A DNA stretch of 64,000 nt, taken from Streptomyces griseocarneus. Its GTDB lineage: Bacteria > Actinomycetota > Actinomycetes > Streptomycetales > Streptomycetaceae. Position 1 is the first letter of the stretch. Every line of letters starts with the position of its first letter. The notes under the pieces were generated by a model, which searched no databases, was not told the DNA's origin, and was given only the letters and a program-made list of their open reading frames with translations. A program made the position numbers and the translations under genes. Below, piece by piece: positions 46,412-54,974 of this stretch. Location of the stretch: contig NZ_BNBL01000005.1 of NCBI RefSeq assembly GCF_014655595.1, forward strand, positions 434,001 through 498,000. Reading direction: 5' to 3'.

Positions 46412-47563
46412 ATGCGCATGTGCACCGTGTGCGCGCTCAAGGAGAACCATCCCGGTATCCGTTTCGGCGACGACGGCGTGTGCAGCCTGTGCACACTCGA
46501 TGTCGCCGGTGACCTGATGGAGAACTTCACGTACACCAAGCGGGTCTTCGAGGAATTCACGCGCAGCGGTCCCAACCCCCACGGCGACCACGACTGCCTC
46601 TTCATGTACAGCGGGGGCAAGGACAGCACCTACATGCTGGACAAGTTCGTCAACGAACACGGCAAGCGGGTGCTCTGCTACACCTTCGACGTGCCGTTCG
46701 AGAGCGTCCACGCGGCCGAGAACATCAGGCTGGCTCGCGAGCGCATTGCCGCCACCTTCGTGCTCGACTCCGACGACGACACCATCAAGGCCGTGATGCG
46801 GGAGGTCTTCAACCGGACCCCGGCGAAACCGGGGACGTACCTGGACGAGAAGCTGCCGTGCGTCTCCTGCCGCACGTTCTTCGTCATCAGAGCGATCCTC
46901 CATGCCTTTCGCCACCGGATCCCGTACATCGTGCTGTGCGCCGACCCGCAGCAGATCCTGACCATGGAATCCGACGTGCGCGAGGTGGTGCGCGGCTTCT
47001 ACCGGACCTTCGGACGGCGGCTCGCGGACGAGTTCTTCCGGGGCGAGCTGGAACGGCTGCTCTTCGCCGACGACGACGAACTGCCCCGGATCGTCTTCCC
47101 GTTCATCGCCATGCGCTACGCCTACGACCCGGACCGCATCGTCGCCGAACTCAAGGAGAAGGGGCTCTACGCCTCCTCCCCGCTGGAGACGCACTGCACC
47201 TTGTTCCCGCTGCTGAACTATTACTCGTTCCTGAACTGGGACTGCATGTTCTACAAGCTCAACGCCGCCAGCCACCGGCGAGCCGTCCGACGCGACGAGA
47301 ACCGTCACCGCTCCACGTTCGGCATCGCCTTCCCCCGTGCCGTCGACCTCCCCGCCGTCGAGGAGCGGCTCAAGCGCGTCGTCCTGGACATCGCCGGGAG
47401 CCGTGGCGAACCGGCCGCACAGGAAAGGGAACTCATCGAGCTCTTCACACAGCTGGATGCCACCGAGGACGCGGCGCGCTTCGTGGCCCGGCAGTTCCTG
47501 GACCTGCGGGAGACCGCGGCGGATCTCGGCGTCGTGCTGCGGGGCGGCGGGGCGGGAGCATGA
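46412..47563 (+). CDS. PP-loop (N-type ATP pyrophosphatase) enzyme, candidate oxazole cyclodehydratase
   Basis: 383 residues. N-terminal zinc-type cysteines (MRMCTVCALKENHPGIRF, then VCSLCTLD) are followed by the PP-loop FMYSGGKDSTYMLDKFV. EKLPCVSCRTFFVIRA adds another Cys pair. The layout is that of the N-acetyl-sugar-amidotransferase/WbpG-like group, but the position between an N-formylglycine NRPS and a KS-ACP matches OzmP/CongE, which I recall as proposed ATP-dependent cyclodehydratases making the oxazole ring. ATP adenylates a carbonyl oxygen and PPi leaves. The TGA overlaps the PKS ATG. Alternative role: amidation or thiolation of an intermediate. Confidence 0.75.
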   Translation: MRMCTVCALKENHPGIRFGDDGVCSLCTLDVAGDLMENFTYTKRVFEEFTRSGPNPHGDHDCLFMYSGGKDSTYMLDKFVNEHGKRVLCYTFDVPFESVHAAENIRLARERIAATFVLDSDDDTIKAVMREVFNRTPAKPGTYLDEKLPCVSCRTFFVIRAILHAFRHRIPYIVLCADPQQILTMESDVREVVRGFYRTFGRRLADEFFRGELERLLFADDDELPRIVFPFIAMRYAYDPDRIVAELKEKGLYASSPLETHCTLFPLLNYYSFLNWDCMFYKLNAASHRRAVRRDENRHRSTFGIAFPRAVDLPAVEERLKRVVLDIAGSRGEPAAQERELIELFTQLDATEDAARFVARQFLDLRETAADLGVVLRGGGAGA

Positions 47564-50127
47564 GCGGCTGCGACGTGGCGATCATCGGAATGGCGTGCCG
47601 GTTCCCCGGCGCCCCCTCCCCGGACGCGTTCTGGGAGGTCCTGCGCGAAGGCCGGGAGACGGTCCGGTTCGCGACCGAGGACGAGCTGCTCGCCGCCGGG
47701 GCCGATCCCGCCCGTCTGGCGGTGCCCGGCCATGTGCGTGCGGTCCAGGCGATCCCGGGAGTGGACCGGTTCGACGCCGGTCACTTCGGCATCGGCGACG
47801 ACGAGGCCGAGATCCTCGATCCGCAGCACCGGCATTTCCTGGAGTGCGCGCTCGCCGCCCTGGAGGACGCCGGATGCGACCCCCGCGCCTACCCGGGAGA
47901 GATCGGGGTCTTCGGAGGGGCGGGCATGAACACCTATCTCCCGGGCAATCTCGCCGACCGCTACGCCGAGGCGTCGGCGCTCGGCCGCTACCGGCTCATG
48001 CTCGCCAACGACAAGGACTTCCTCACCACCCGGGTCTCGTACAAGCTCGGCCTGCGCGGGCCGAGCGTCGCGGTCAACACCGCCTGTTCCACCTCGCTGG
48101 TCGCCGTGCACCTGGCCTGCCTGAGCCTCCTCGCGGGCGAGTGCGGCATCGCGCTGGCGGGCGCCGTCCATCTGCGCATGCCCCAGGACGAGGGCCACGT
48201 GCACCAGCAAGGAATGATCTTCTCCCCGGACGGCCACTGCCGGGCCTTCGACGCCGAGGCCCGGGGCACCGTGATCGGCAGCGGTACGGGCGTCGTCGTC
48301 CTCAAACCGCTGGACGACGCCGTGGCGGACGGCGACACCGTGCACGCCGTGATCAAGGGGACAGCGATCAACAACGACGGCGCGCTCAAGGCCGGGTTCA
48401 CCGCGCCGAGCGTCGAGCGGCAGGCCGCCGTCATCGAAGAGGCGCAGCGCGTGGCGGGCTGTCCGCCCGGGACGATCGGTTACGTGGAGGCGCACGGCAC
48501 CGGTACACCACTGGGTGATCCCGTTGAAGTGGCGGCCCTCAACCGGGCGTTCGGGTCCGGCCCGGGCGCGGGGGACGGCGGCGTGACCGTGCTGGGGTCG
48601 GTCAAGACCAACATCGGTCACCTGGACGCGGCCGCGGGCATGGCCGGCCTGATCAAGACCGCCCTGATGCTCCGCCACCGCACGCTCGTGCCGAGCCTGC
48701 ACTTCCGTGCCCCCAATCCCGACATCGACTTCTCCGCGGGCCCCTTCCGCGTCGGCACCACTTGCACACCGTGGCCGGGCGGGGCCGGCCCCCGGCGGGC
48801 CGGGGTCAGCTCGTTCGGGATCGGCGGCACCAACGCGCACGTGGTCCTGGAGGAACCGCCCGCACCACCGCCCGCGCCACAGCCGCGCGGCGGCGAAGTG
48901 CTGCTGCTCTCGGCCCGTACGCCCCGGGCGCTGGAGCGCGCCACCGGGGATCTGGCCCGGTACCTGCGCCGACACCCCGGCCTGGACCTCACATCGGTCG
49001 CGTACACCTTGACCATGGGACGGGCCCACCACGCCCACCGCCGGGCGGTGGTCTGCGGCGGTGTCGCCGAGGCCGCGCTCACCTTGGCGCTCCTGGACCC
49101 GGACCGGGTACGGAGCGGGGAGCGCGAGGAGAGCCCGCCACGCTTCGCCTACGTGCTGACCGGCACCGGACCTTTCCCGGGCGCCGGCGAACTGTACCGG
49201 GAGGCGGCCGCGTTCCGGGCGGTGGTGGACGCGTGCGCGGCGGCGTTCGGCACCGACCCGCGAGCCGTGCTGGAGCGCGAGGACGCGGCCCGCTTCGTCG
49301 TCCCTTACGCGCTGGCGCGGACGTGCCGGGCGTGGGGCGTGCGGCCCGCCGCCGTGGTGGGACGGGGGCCCGCCCGGCTCGCCGCCGGGTGCCTGGCCGG
49401 GGTGTTCCCGCCCGCCGCCGTGCCGGCTCTGGCCACCGGGCGTGCCGCCGGGGCGGTGACCTGTGCGGAGCCGGGCATTCCGGTGGATCCGGGGTCGGGT
49501 TGGCTGCGGCCGGACGAGGCGGTCTCCCCGGATACCTGGACCCGGACGGAGACCGTGGAGGACGACCGGCAGGCGGTGGAGGCGCTCCTGAAGGACGCCG
49601 GTCTGGTCGCTCTCTCCTTCGACTGCGACGGCGGCCGGACGGCCACCGAGGTGCTGCTGGACGCCGTGGGCCGGGCCTGGGCCGCCGGCGCCGAGGTCGA
49701 CTGGACGCACTGGTACGGGCCCGTGGGGCGCCGGGTGCCCCTGCCCACGTACCCCTACGAGCGCCGTCGCCACTGGGTGGAACCGCCTCTTCGTCACCCC
49801 GGCCCGTCGGAGCGGCCCGGCCCCGGTGCCGGCGGGCCCTCGGCCGACGCCCGCCGTCGCGTCGAAGAGGCGGCACCGGCCGAACGGAGCGCGATCCTCC
49901 AGCAGATCCTGCGGGAGCAGGTCGGCGGCCTGCTCGAGGCGGACGACGGGCGGCTGCCCGGGCCGGACGAGAACCTCCACCATCTCGGGGCCGACTCGCT
50001 GGTCCTGATCGACGTCGTCGCCACGCTCGGCACCACCTTGGGCCGCACCCTCGCGGCGTCCTTCGGCGACCCGCCCACGATCCGTGGCCTGGCCGACCGC
50101 GTCGCCGCGGCCTGGAGCACGCCGTGA
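47560..50127 (+). CDS. Modular PKS: KS, vestigial AT, ACP
   Basis: 855 residues. The KS (1-430) is complete: Cys176 in VNTACSTSLVAVHLA, His in VEAHGTGTPLGDP and in TNIGHLDAAAG. From ~440 the KS-AT linker and the shell of an AT are seen (FAYVLTGTGPFPGAGELYRE), but the GHSxGE nucleophile region reads GRGPARLAA and the C-terminal AT part is gone, so it is dead. The post-AT linker LPTYPYERRRHWVEP remains. A final ACP has LHHLGADSLVLIDVV. No KR, DH or ER. It must be loaded in trans and would elongate the glycyl thioester once, giving the beta-keto intermediate needed for oxazole closure. Confidence 0.92.
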   Translation: MSGCDVAIIGMACRFPGAPSPDAFWEVLREGRETVRFATEDELLAAGADPARLAVPGHVRAVQAIPGVDRFDAGHFGIGDDEAEILDPQHRHFLECALAALEDAGCDPRAYPGEIGVFGGAGMNTYLPGNLADRYAEASALGRYRLMLANDKDFLTTRVSYKLGLRGPSVAVNTACSTSLVAVHLACLSLLAGECGIALAGAVHLRMPQDEGHVHQQGMIFSPDGHCRAFDAEARGTVIGSGTGVVVLKPLDDAVADGDTVHAVIKGTAINNDGALKAGFTAPSVERQAAVIEEAQRVAGCPPGTIGYVEAHGTGTPLGDPVEVAALNRAFGSGPGAGDGGVTVLGSVKTNIGHLDAAAGMAGLIKTALMLRHRTLVPSLHFRAPNPDIDFSAGPFRVGTTCTPWPGGAGPRRAGVSSFGIGGTNAHVVLEEPPAPPPAPQPRGGEVLLLSARTPRALERATGDLARYLRRHPGLDLTSVAYTLTMGRAHHAHRRAVVCGGVAEAALTLALLDPDRVRSGEREESPPRFAYVLTGTGPFPGAGELYREAAAFRAVVDACAAAFGTDPRAVLEREDAARFVVPYALARTCRAWGVRPAAVVGRGPARLAAGCLAGVFPPAAVPALATGRAAGAVTCAEPGIPVDPGSGWLRPDEAVSPDTWTRTETVEDDRQAVEALLKDAGLVALSFDCDGGRTATEVLLDAVGRAWAAGAEVDWTHWYGPVGRRVPLPTYPYERRRHWVEPPLRHPGPSERPGPGAGGPSADARRRVEEAAPAERSAILQQILREQVGGLLEADDGRLPGPDENLHHLGADSLVLIDVVATLGTTLGRTLAASFGDPPTIRGLADRVAAAWSTP

Positions 50128-51245
50128 ACGGCCCCACGCAGACCTGGCGGATCGCCGGGACGGGCGCGGTGACCAGCCTCGGCACGGGGACCGCCGTCAC
50201 CTTCGACGCCCTGTGCGCCGGCCGCGGCGGCCCGGTCCCCTTGCGTGCCTTCGACACCTCCCGCATGCGCACCCGGCACGCCTTCGAGATCCCGGGCCCG
50301 CCCCGGGAGCCGGCCGACCGGCTGTGCCAGGCCGTCGCCGAGGCCCTCGGCCAGGCCGGCCTTCCCGCGGACCTGACCGATGTCCCGGTCCTGGTCGGCA
50401 GCGGACTGCGGGGTCTGCGGGCGGCAGAACGCCGGTGGGCGGAGCGAGGCCGGCTCGACGTCGCCGACCTGTCCTTCGGCCGTGCCCTGCGAGACCGGTT
50501 CGGCGCGGTGGACACCCATACCTTCGGCGGCGCCTGCTCCGCTTCGCTGTACGCGCTGGCTCTCGCCGCCGACCTGCTCGCCGCGGGCGACGCGGACACG
50601 GTGGTGGCCGCCGGCGTCGACACCATCACGGCGAGCATGTACGGCCTGCTCGACCGGGCGCAGCCGCAGAGCCCGCGGGAGGTCAGGCCCTTCGACCGGG
50701 CCCGGAGCGGCCAGTTGCTCGGGGAGGGTGCCGCCGCCGTGGTACTGCGCCGCGGGGGACCGGCCCGCGCGGTGCTGCGTTCGGTGGCCCTGCACTGTGA
50801 CGCCCGCCATGTGACCGCACCCGACGTGGACGGGCTCGTCGGTACGCAGACGCGGGCACACGAACAGGCCGGGATCAAGGCGTCGGACGTCGATCTCGTC
50901 CACGCTCAGGGCACCGGCTCGCTCGTCAACGACCGGGCCGAGGCGCTGGCGCTGGCCCGGGTCTTCGGCACCGGCGGCGAAAGCCCCCTGATCATCTCCG
51001 TGGAAGCGATGACCGGGCACACCTCGGGCTGTTCCGGGCTGCTCGCCACGGTGATCGCCACCGAGTGCCTGCGCACCGGCCGGGTGCCGCCGGCCGTGGG
51101 GTTGAGCGATCCGATCGACGAGGCGACGGGGCTGAGGTTCGCCACCGGCGGCCCGGTGGGTGGCCACGCCCCGGTGACCGCGCAGATCGACGCGTTCGGC
51201 TTCGGAGGCGTCAACGCCGTGGCGATCCTGGGGAAGGCCCTATGA
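50124..51245 (+). CDS. Discrete ketosynthase with altered catalytic residues
   Basis: 373 residues, GTG overlapping the PKS stop. The fold and the nucleophile are kept (FGGACSASLYAL, Cys138), as is the second His (MTGHTSGCSG, His299). But the NAHGTGT block reads VHAQGTGSLVND, placing Gln262 where the first catalytic His should be, and the conserved Lys before GH reads Glu (ISVEAMTGH). These changes would impair decarboxylative condensation. The gene is coupled to a ketosynthase-like partner lacking Cys, so the two may form a KS/CLF-type dimer or act as acyl transferase/priming unit. Confidence 0.85.
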   Translation: MNGPTQTWRIAGTGAVTSLGTGTAVTFDALCAGRGGPVPLRAFDTSRMRTRHAFEIPGPPREPADRLCQAVAEALGQAGLPADLTDVPVLVGSGLRGLRAAERRWAERGRLDVADLSFGRALRDRFGAVDTHTFGGACSASLYALALAADLLAAGDADTVVAAGVDTITASMYGLLDRAQPQSPREVRPFDRARSGQLLGEGAAAVVLRRGGPARAVLRSVALHCDARHVTAPDVDGLVGTQTRAHEQAGIKASDVDLVHAQGTGSLVNDRAEALALARVFGTGGESPLIISVEAMTGHTSGCSGLLATVIATECLRTGRVPPAVGLSDPIDEATGLRFATGGPVGGHAPVTAQIDAFGFGGVNAVAILGKAL

Positions 51246-52279
51246 CGTGCCCTTCGACGACGGTGCTGGTCGCCGGGACCGGCGTCGCGATTCCGGGCGT
51301 GCCGCAGGGCGCGGGCCTGCTGGCGGCCGTCCGCCCGCCACATCCCCCGCTCCCGTGGCCGCCGTCCGGGCGGGACACCAGGTTCAAGGACCGGGCGACG
51401 AGGATCGCCCTGGTCGCGGCCGAGGCGGCCCTCGCCGAAGCGGGGTTGCTGAAGGACGGTTCCCTCACCGTGCCGGGGACGACGGTCGGCACGGTGGTGA
51501 GTTCGAACCTCGGCAATCTCGACACGGTGTGCCGGTCCGCCGACGCGGCCGTCCGGGCGGGCCCGGCGGGGCTGCGCGTGGTGGATCTGCCCACCGCGTG
51601 CAGCAACGTCGTCGCCTCCAGCGTGGCCATCCGATTCGGGCTGAACGCCGTCAACCTGACGCTCTGCAACGGCGCCACCTCGGGGCTCGACGCCGTGGGG
51701 TGGGCCGTACGGGCCCTCCGGTCGGGGCGGGCCCGGCGCATGGTCGTCGTGGGCGTGGAACCCGCCGACCCGGTGCCGCTGCACATGGTGGCCGACCAGG
51801 CCCGCGCCCCCGGCGACCGGCTGCTCGACGGCGCGGCGGCACTCGTCCTCGAGACCGCCCAGGCGGCGGCCGGGCGCGGTCGGCCGAATTCCGTGACGGT
51901 GACCGCGTACGCCCGCCGCCGGGATCCGGCTGCCGCCGTCCGCGCGGTGGGCGCCGGCAAGGAGGCGGGTCTCTGGCTCCCACCCGGCCACCGCGCCGAC
52001 GACGGGCGCCCACCCCACATCTGCGCCGTCTGTGACATGGCCCGTACGCTGCCGCCCGCCTCCGGTGCTCTTGGGGTGCTCCAATGCGTCGCGGCCGCCG
52101 CCTGGCTCTCCGTCACCCCGCCGCCCGGCACCCCGCCCACGGCCCTGGCCGTATCGGGGGGCGCCCCGGAGGACGACGCCGCGGCGGCCGTCCTGCTCTC
52201 CGCCCTCTCGTCGATGCCCCGGCCCGGCCTGCCCGGCCCTCCGAGGCCCCATTGCGAAGAAGCCCCACCGGAAAGGTGA
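51242..52279 (+). CDS. Ketosynthase-like (chain-length-factor-type) protein lacking active Cys
   Basis: 345 residues, ATG in ATGA overlap. The thiolase-fold N-terminal half is recognisable (TRIALVAAEAALAEAGLL, VVDLPTACSNVVASSVAIRF, NLTLCNGATSGLDAVGWAVR). When aligned on the Gly of the nucleophile elbow, the catalytic Cys position is Ala145. The C-terminal half has no HGTGT or GHxxGAAG motif. A non-catalytic ketosynthase homologue immediately after a ketosynthase is the type II PKS KSalpha/KSbeta arrangement, although the usual KSbeta Gln is not present. Probably heterodimerises with the upstream KS. Confidence 0.8.
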   Translation: MTCPSTTVLVAGTGVAIPGVPQGAGLLAAVRPPHPPLPWPPSGRDTRFKDRATRIALVAAEAALAEAGLLKDGSLTVPGTTVGTVVSSNLGNLDTVCRSADAAVRAGPAGLRVVDLPTACSNVVASSVAIRFGLNAVNLTLCNGATSGLDAVGWAVRALRSGRARRMVVVGVEPADPVPLHMVADQARAPGDRLLDGAAALVLETAQAAAGRGRPNSVTVTAYARRRDPAAAVRAVGAGKEAGLWLPPGHRADDGRPPHICAVCDMARTLPPASGALGVLQCVAAAAWLSVTPPPGTPPTALAVSGGAPEDDAAAAVLLSALSSMPRPGLPGPPRPHCEEAPPER

Positions 52280-52282
52280 AGA

Positions 52283-53434
52283 ATGACGCCCGTCCTGATC
52301 ACCGGAGCGGGGGCCGTGTCCTGCCTCGGCGTCGGAGTGCCCGCCATGTGGAAGGCTCTGTGCGCCGCCCCGGAGATCCGCCCCCGGCCGGCGGCCGACC
52401 CCGGCGCGCGGATGCGGCTGCCGCTGATCCACCCGGCACCCGCCGAACCCGGCACCGACGGCCGCGCCACCCGGCTGGCACTGACCGCGGCCCGCGAGGC
52501 CATCGTCGACGCCGGGCTGACCTCCTCGGAATGTGCCCGGGCTCCGGTGGTTCTCGGCACCGGCGGCGGCAACGCCGACCACTGGGAACGCCCCCTCGCC
52601 GCCGCCCGGCCCGCCCCGCCGGGCTTCACCGTCGCCGCGGCCCTCGCGACCGCGATCGGCAGCGGTGCCGGCGCCACGTGCGTCAGCAACGCCTGCGCGG
52701 CGGGCGGCTTCGCCCTGGCGATCGCCGCGGACCTGATCCGCACAGGGGAGGCCGAGGTCGTCGTGGCCGGCGGTGCCGAGGCGTACAGCAGGGTCGCCCT
52801 GGCCTGCTTCAACCGCATGGGAGCCGTCGACGCCCGAGCCTGCCGGCCCTTCCACCGCGACCGCGCCGGCACGGTCTTCGGCGAAGGCGCCGCCGTGTTC
52901 GTCCTGGAGACGGCGGACCACGCCCGCCGCCGCGGCGTCCGGCACGCCTACGCCAGGCTCGCCGGGTCCGGATGGAGCTGCGACGCCCACCACCTCACCG
53001 CGCCGGAACCCGCAGGAAGCCAGATCCGCCGCGCCATGACCGACGCCCTGGACGAGGCCGGGGCCACCACCGGGACGGTGGGATGCGTCGTGCCCCATGG
53101 CACCGGCACTCGCCTCAACGACGTCGTGGAGAGCCAGGCCCTGGGTGCCGTCTTCGGCGACCACGCGGCCCACCTGCCCGTCTACAGCCTCAAAGCGCTC
53201 ATCGGCCACACCGCCGGGGCCGCGGGCGCCCTGGGCGCGCTGGCGGCCGCGCTCATGCTGGACCACGGCACCGTACCGCCCAACGCACCCCTCGGACCGG
53301 AGCAGGACCCCCACTGCCCGGTCAACCTGCCCCAGGGCCCCTCACAGCCGCTGACGGGCCGCCACATCCTCGTCAACGCCTTCGCTTTCGGAGGGAACAA
53401 CGTGTCACTCGTGCTCGAGGGCAGCGCCGCATGA
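52283..53434 (+). CDS. Discrete ketosynthase (active type)
   Basis: 383 residues from ATG with GGTGAAG upstream. All key residues are present: Cys138 (CVSNACAAGGFALAI), His272 (VVPHGTGTRLND), Lys304 and His309 (YSLKALIGHTAGAAG). Length and motifs are of FabF/type II KSalpha. With the coupled Cys-less homologue downstream it forms the second KS/KS-like pair. It would elongate ACP-bound acyl chains, probably using the ACP at 54432. Confidence 0.9.
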   Translation: MTPVLITGAGAVSCLGVGVPAMWKALCAAPEIRPRPAADPGARMRLPLIHPAPAEPGTDGRATRLALTAAREAIVDAGLTSSECARAPVVLGTGGGNADHWERPLAAARPAPPGFTVAAALATAIGSGAGATCVSNACAAGGFALAIAADLIRTGEAEVVVAGGAEAYSRVALACFNRMGAVDARACRPFHRDRAGTVFGEGAAVFVLETADHARRRGVRHAYARLAGSGWSCDAHHLTAPEPAGSQIRRAMTDALDEAGATTGTVGCVVPHGTGTRLNDVVESQALGAVFGDHAAHLPVYSLKALIGHTAGAAGALGALAAALMLDHGTVPPNAPLGPEQDPHCPVNLPQGPSQPLTGRHILVNAFAFGGNNVSLVLEGSAA

Positions 53435-54435
53435 GGGCGGACACGCTGGTGGTCACCGGCATTGGTGTGGTCTCTCCTTGGGGGAACGACCCGGCCAAGC
53501 TCGACCTCCGTACCCCGGCCGACGCCGATGAGGACTGGTTCGACGTGGTGAGCGAACTCGGCCCCCGGGGGTACAAGTACGTTCCTCCGGGCTGCCGCTA
53601 CCTGATCGCCGCGACCCGCCGCGCACTACGGGACGCCGGAGACGCGGTGACCCGGATCCCGGAACCGCGACGTGGCATGGCCGTCGGCACGGAGAACGGC
53701 ATCGCGGGCCTGATCGACGCCATGGACGAGACGGTCACCACGGCCGGAGCGGACCGCCTCAGCCCGGCGACGGCCCCGTACTTCTCCGTCAACACCCTCG
53801 CGGGCCGAGTCGCCATGGAACACGGCATCAAGGGCTGGAACCTCACCCTCACCTCACCACGCGCGGCGGGCCTGCAGGCACTGCAGGCGGGGTCCCGCGC
53901 ATACGCCGCCGGACGGTGCGACCTCCTGCTCGCCGGATCCACCGAGGCCGCGCTCCCTTCCCACCACTCCGGCCACTCCGCCTCCGACGCCGGCGCGGCC
54001 GTGCTCGTCCTCGAACCCCGGGCCGCGGCCGCCGCCCGCGGCGCCGCACTCCATGGCACGTGCGCGACGGCCACCTTCTTCCTCGCTCCCCTCCTTGCCT
54101 CCGGCACACCGGCCCCCGACGCCCTGCGGACGACCGCCGAGGCCCTCGCCCGAGTCACGCCGGCCCGCCACCGGAACATCCATCCGCCGGTCCGGCTCAT
54201 CGCCGAACCCTCTCCCGTGGCCACCCGACTCCTCTCCCAGCTGAGGACGCTCGGCCTGCGCACCGACTTCCTGCCGGCCGGCAGCGGAACCCTGCTGCCC
54301 GTCCTCCACATCGCCCATGGCCTCACGGCACCGGGCCCACCCCACATCGTGGCCACCGCCAGCCCCGACGGCACCTGCGCCCTCACCGCGGTACACCCTC
54401 AGCCACCCACCGACCCCACCCTGGAGACACGATGA
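53431..54435 (+). CDS. Ketosynthase-like (chain-length-factor-type) protein lacking active Cys
   Basis: 334 residues, coupled by ATGA to the KS upstream and by ATGA to the ACP downstream. It starts MRADTLVVTGIGVVSPWGND, a ketosynthase opening. The nucleophile elbow reads LTLTSPRAAGLQALQAG, with Arg144 in the Cys position. Histidine motifs are absent and the protein is shorter than an active KS. Position and features fit a chain-length-factor-like subunit of the second KS pair. Confidence 0.8.
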   Translation: MRADTLVVTGIGVVSPWGNDPAKLDLRTPADADEDWFDVVSELGPRGYKYVPPGCRYLIAATRRALRDAGDAVTRIPEPRRGMAVGTENGIAGLIDAMDETVTTAGADRLSPATAPYFSVNTLAGRVAMEHGIKGWNLTLTSPRAAGLQALQAGSRAYAAGRCDLLLAGSTEAALPSHHSGHSASDAGAAVLVLEPRAAAAARGAALHGTCATATFFLAPLLASGTPAPDALRTTAEALARVTPARHRNIHPPVRLIAEPSPVATRLLSQLRTLGLRTDFLPAGSGTLLPVLHIAHGLTAPGPPHIVATASPDGTCALTAVHPQPPTDPTLETR

Positions 54436-54701
54436 CCCCCCACCACACCGCCATCGACATCGAGGAACTGCGCGCCACCATCGCCGAGACGCTCGAACTC
54501 GACCCGGAGGAAGTCACCGACGACGCCCGCTTCGTCGAGGACCTGGGCGCGGACTCCCTACTGGCGCTCGAGATGCAAGTCGTCCTGGAGGAGGACTACG
54601 GCGTCCACCTGACCGAGGACGACCTGCGGCGCACCACGACCCTGCGCGCCGCACACGCACTGCTGGTCGCCAGGACCACACAGGGCGGCACCGTTTCATG
54701 A
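54432..54701 (+). CDS. Acyl carrier protein, last gene of the operon
   Basis: 89 residues. VEDLGADSLLALEMQVVLEE holds Ser42, the phosphopantetheine site, in a standard ACP core (ELDPEEVTDDARFVEDLGAD). It is coupled to the KS-like gene upstream and presumably carries the chain for the two KS pairs. Its stop codon is within a few bases of the point where a truncated secreted-protein gene on the other strand breaks off, so this is the physical right edge of the cluster. Confidence 0.92.
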   Translation: MTPHHTAIDIEELRATIAETLELDPEEVTDDARFVEDLGADSLLALEMQVVLEEDYGVHLTEDDLRRTTTLRAAHALLVARTTQGGTVS

Positions 54702-54873
54702 CAACCGACAGGGGCGCGTTCAGGTTGCGGAACCACCCGGACGGCGGGTTGGTGAAGACGCGTCCGTTGAGGACGAGTTGTCCGGACGCCGCGGAAGCGG
54801 ACCCGGGAACGGTAAGCGAGAGCACTGCCGCAGCGGCGAGCCCACCGAAGCTCTTCGGGACGAGGTGTCGCAT
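54700..54873 (-). pseudogene. 5' part of a small secreted-protein gene cut by the cluster edge
   Basis: Minus-strand ATG 54873 follows AGGAAGG. The product begins MRHLVPKSFGGLAAAAVLSL, a signal peptide with cleavage near ASA, then GQLVLNGRVFTNPPSGWFRN and LNAPLSVV. After that, exactly where the ACP gene ends on the other strand, the frame becomes Arg/Pro-rich shadow of the ACP. The real C-terminus is lost. The related Streptomyces family is short extracellular beta-sandwich proteins of unknown function. Confidence 0.65.
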
Positions 54874-54974
54874 GGGCATCCTTCCTGGGTGAGGTGGGAA
54901 CGCCCAAGAGCTGTCCCTCTGCGAGGCGCCACATGCGTCGGCCGCTCGTACGGATGATGCGGGGCGCCCGGAGG

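Noticed and set aside
47305..49983. An 892-codon minus-strand open frame opposite the PKS gene
   Set aside because: Shadow of the KS-ACP gene; low-complexity composition.
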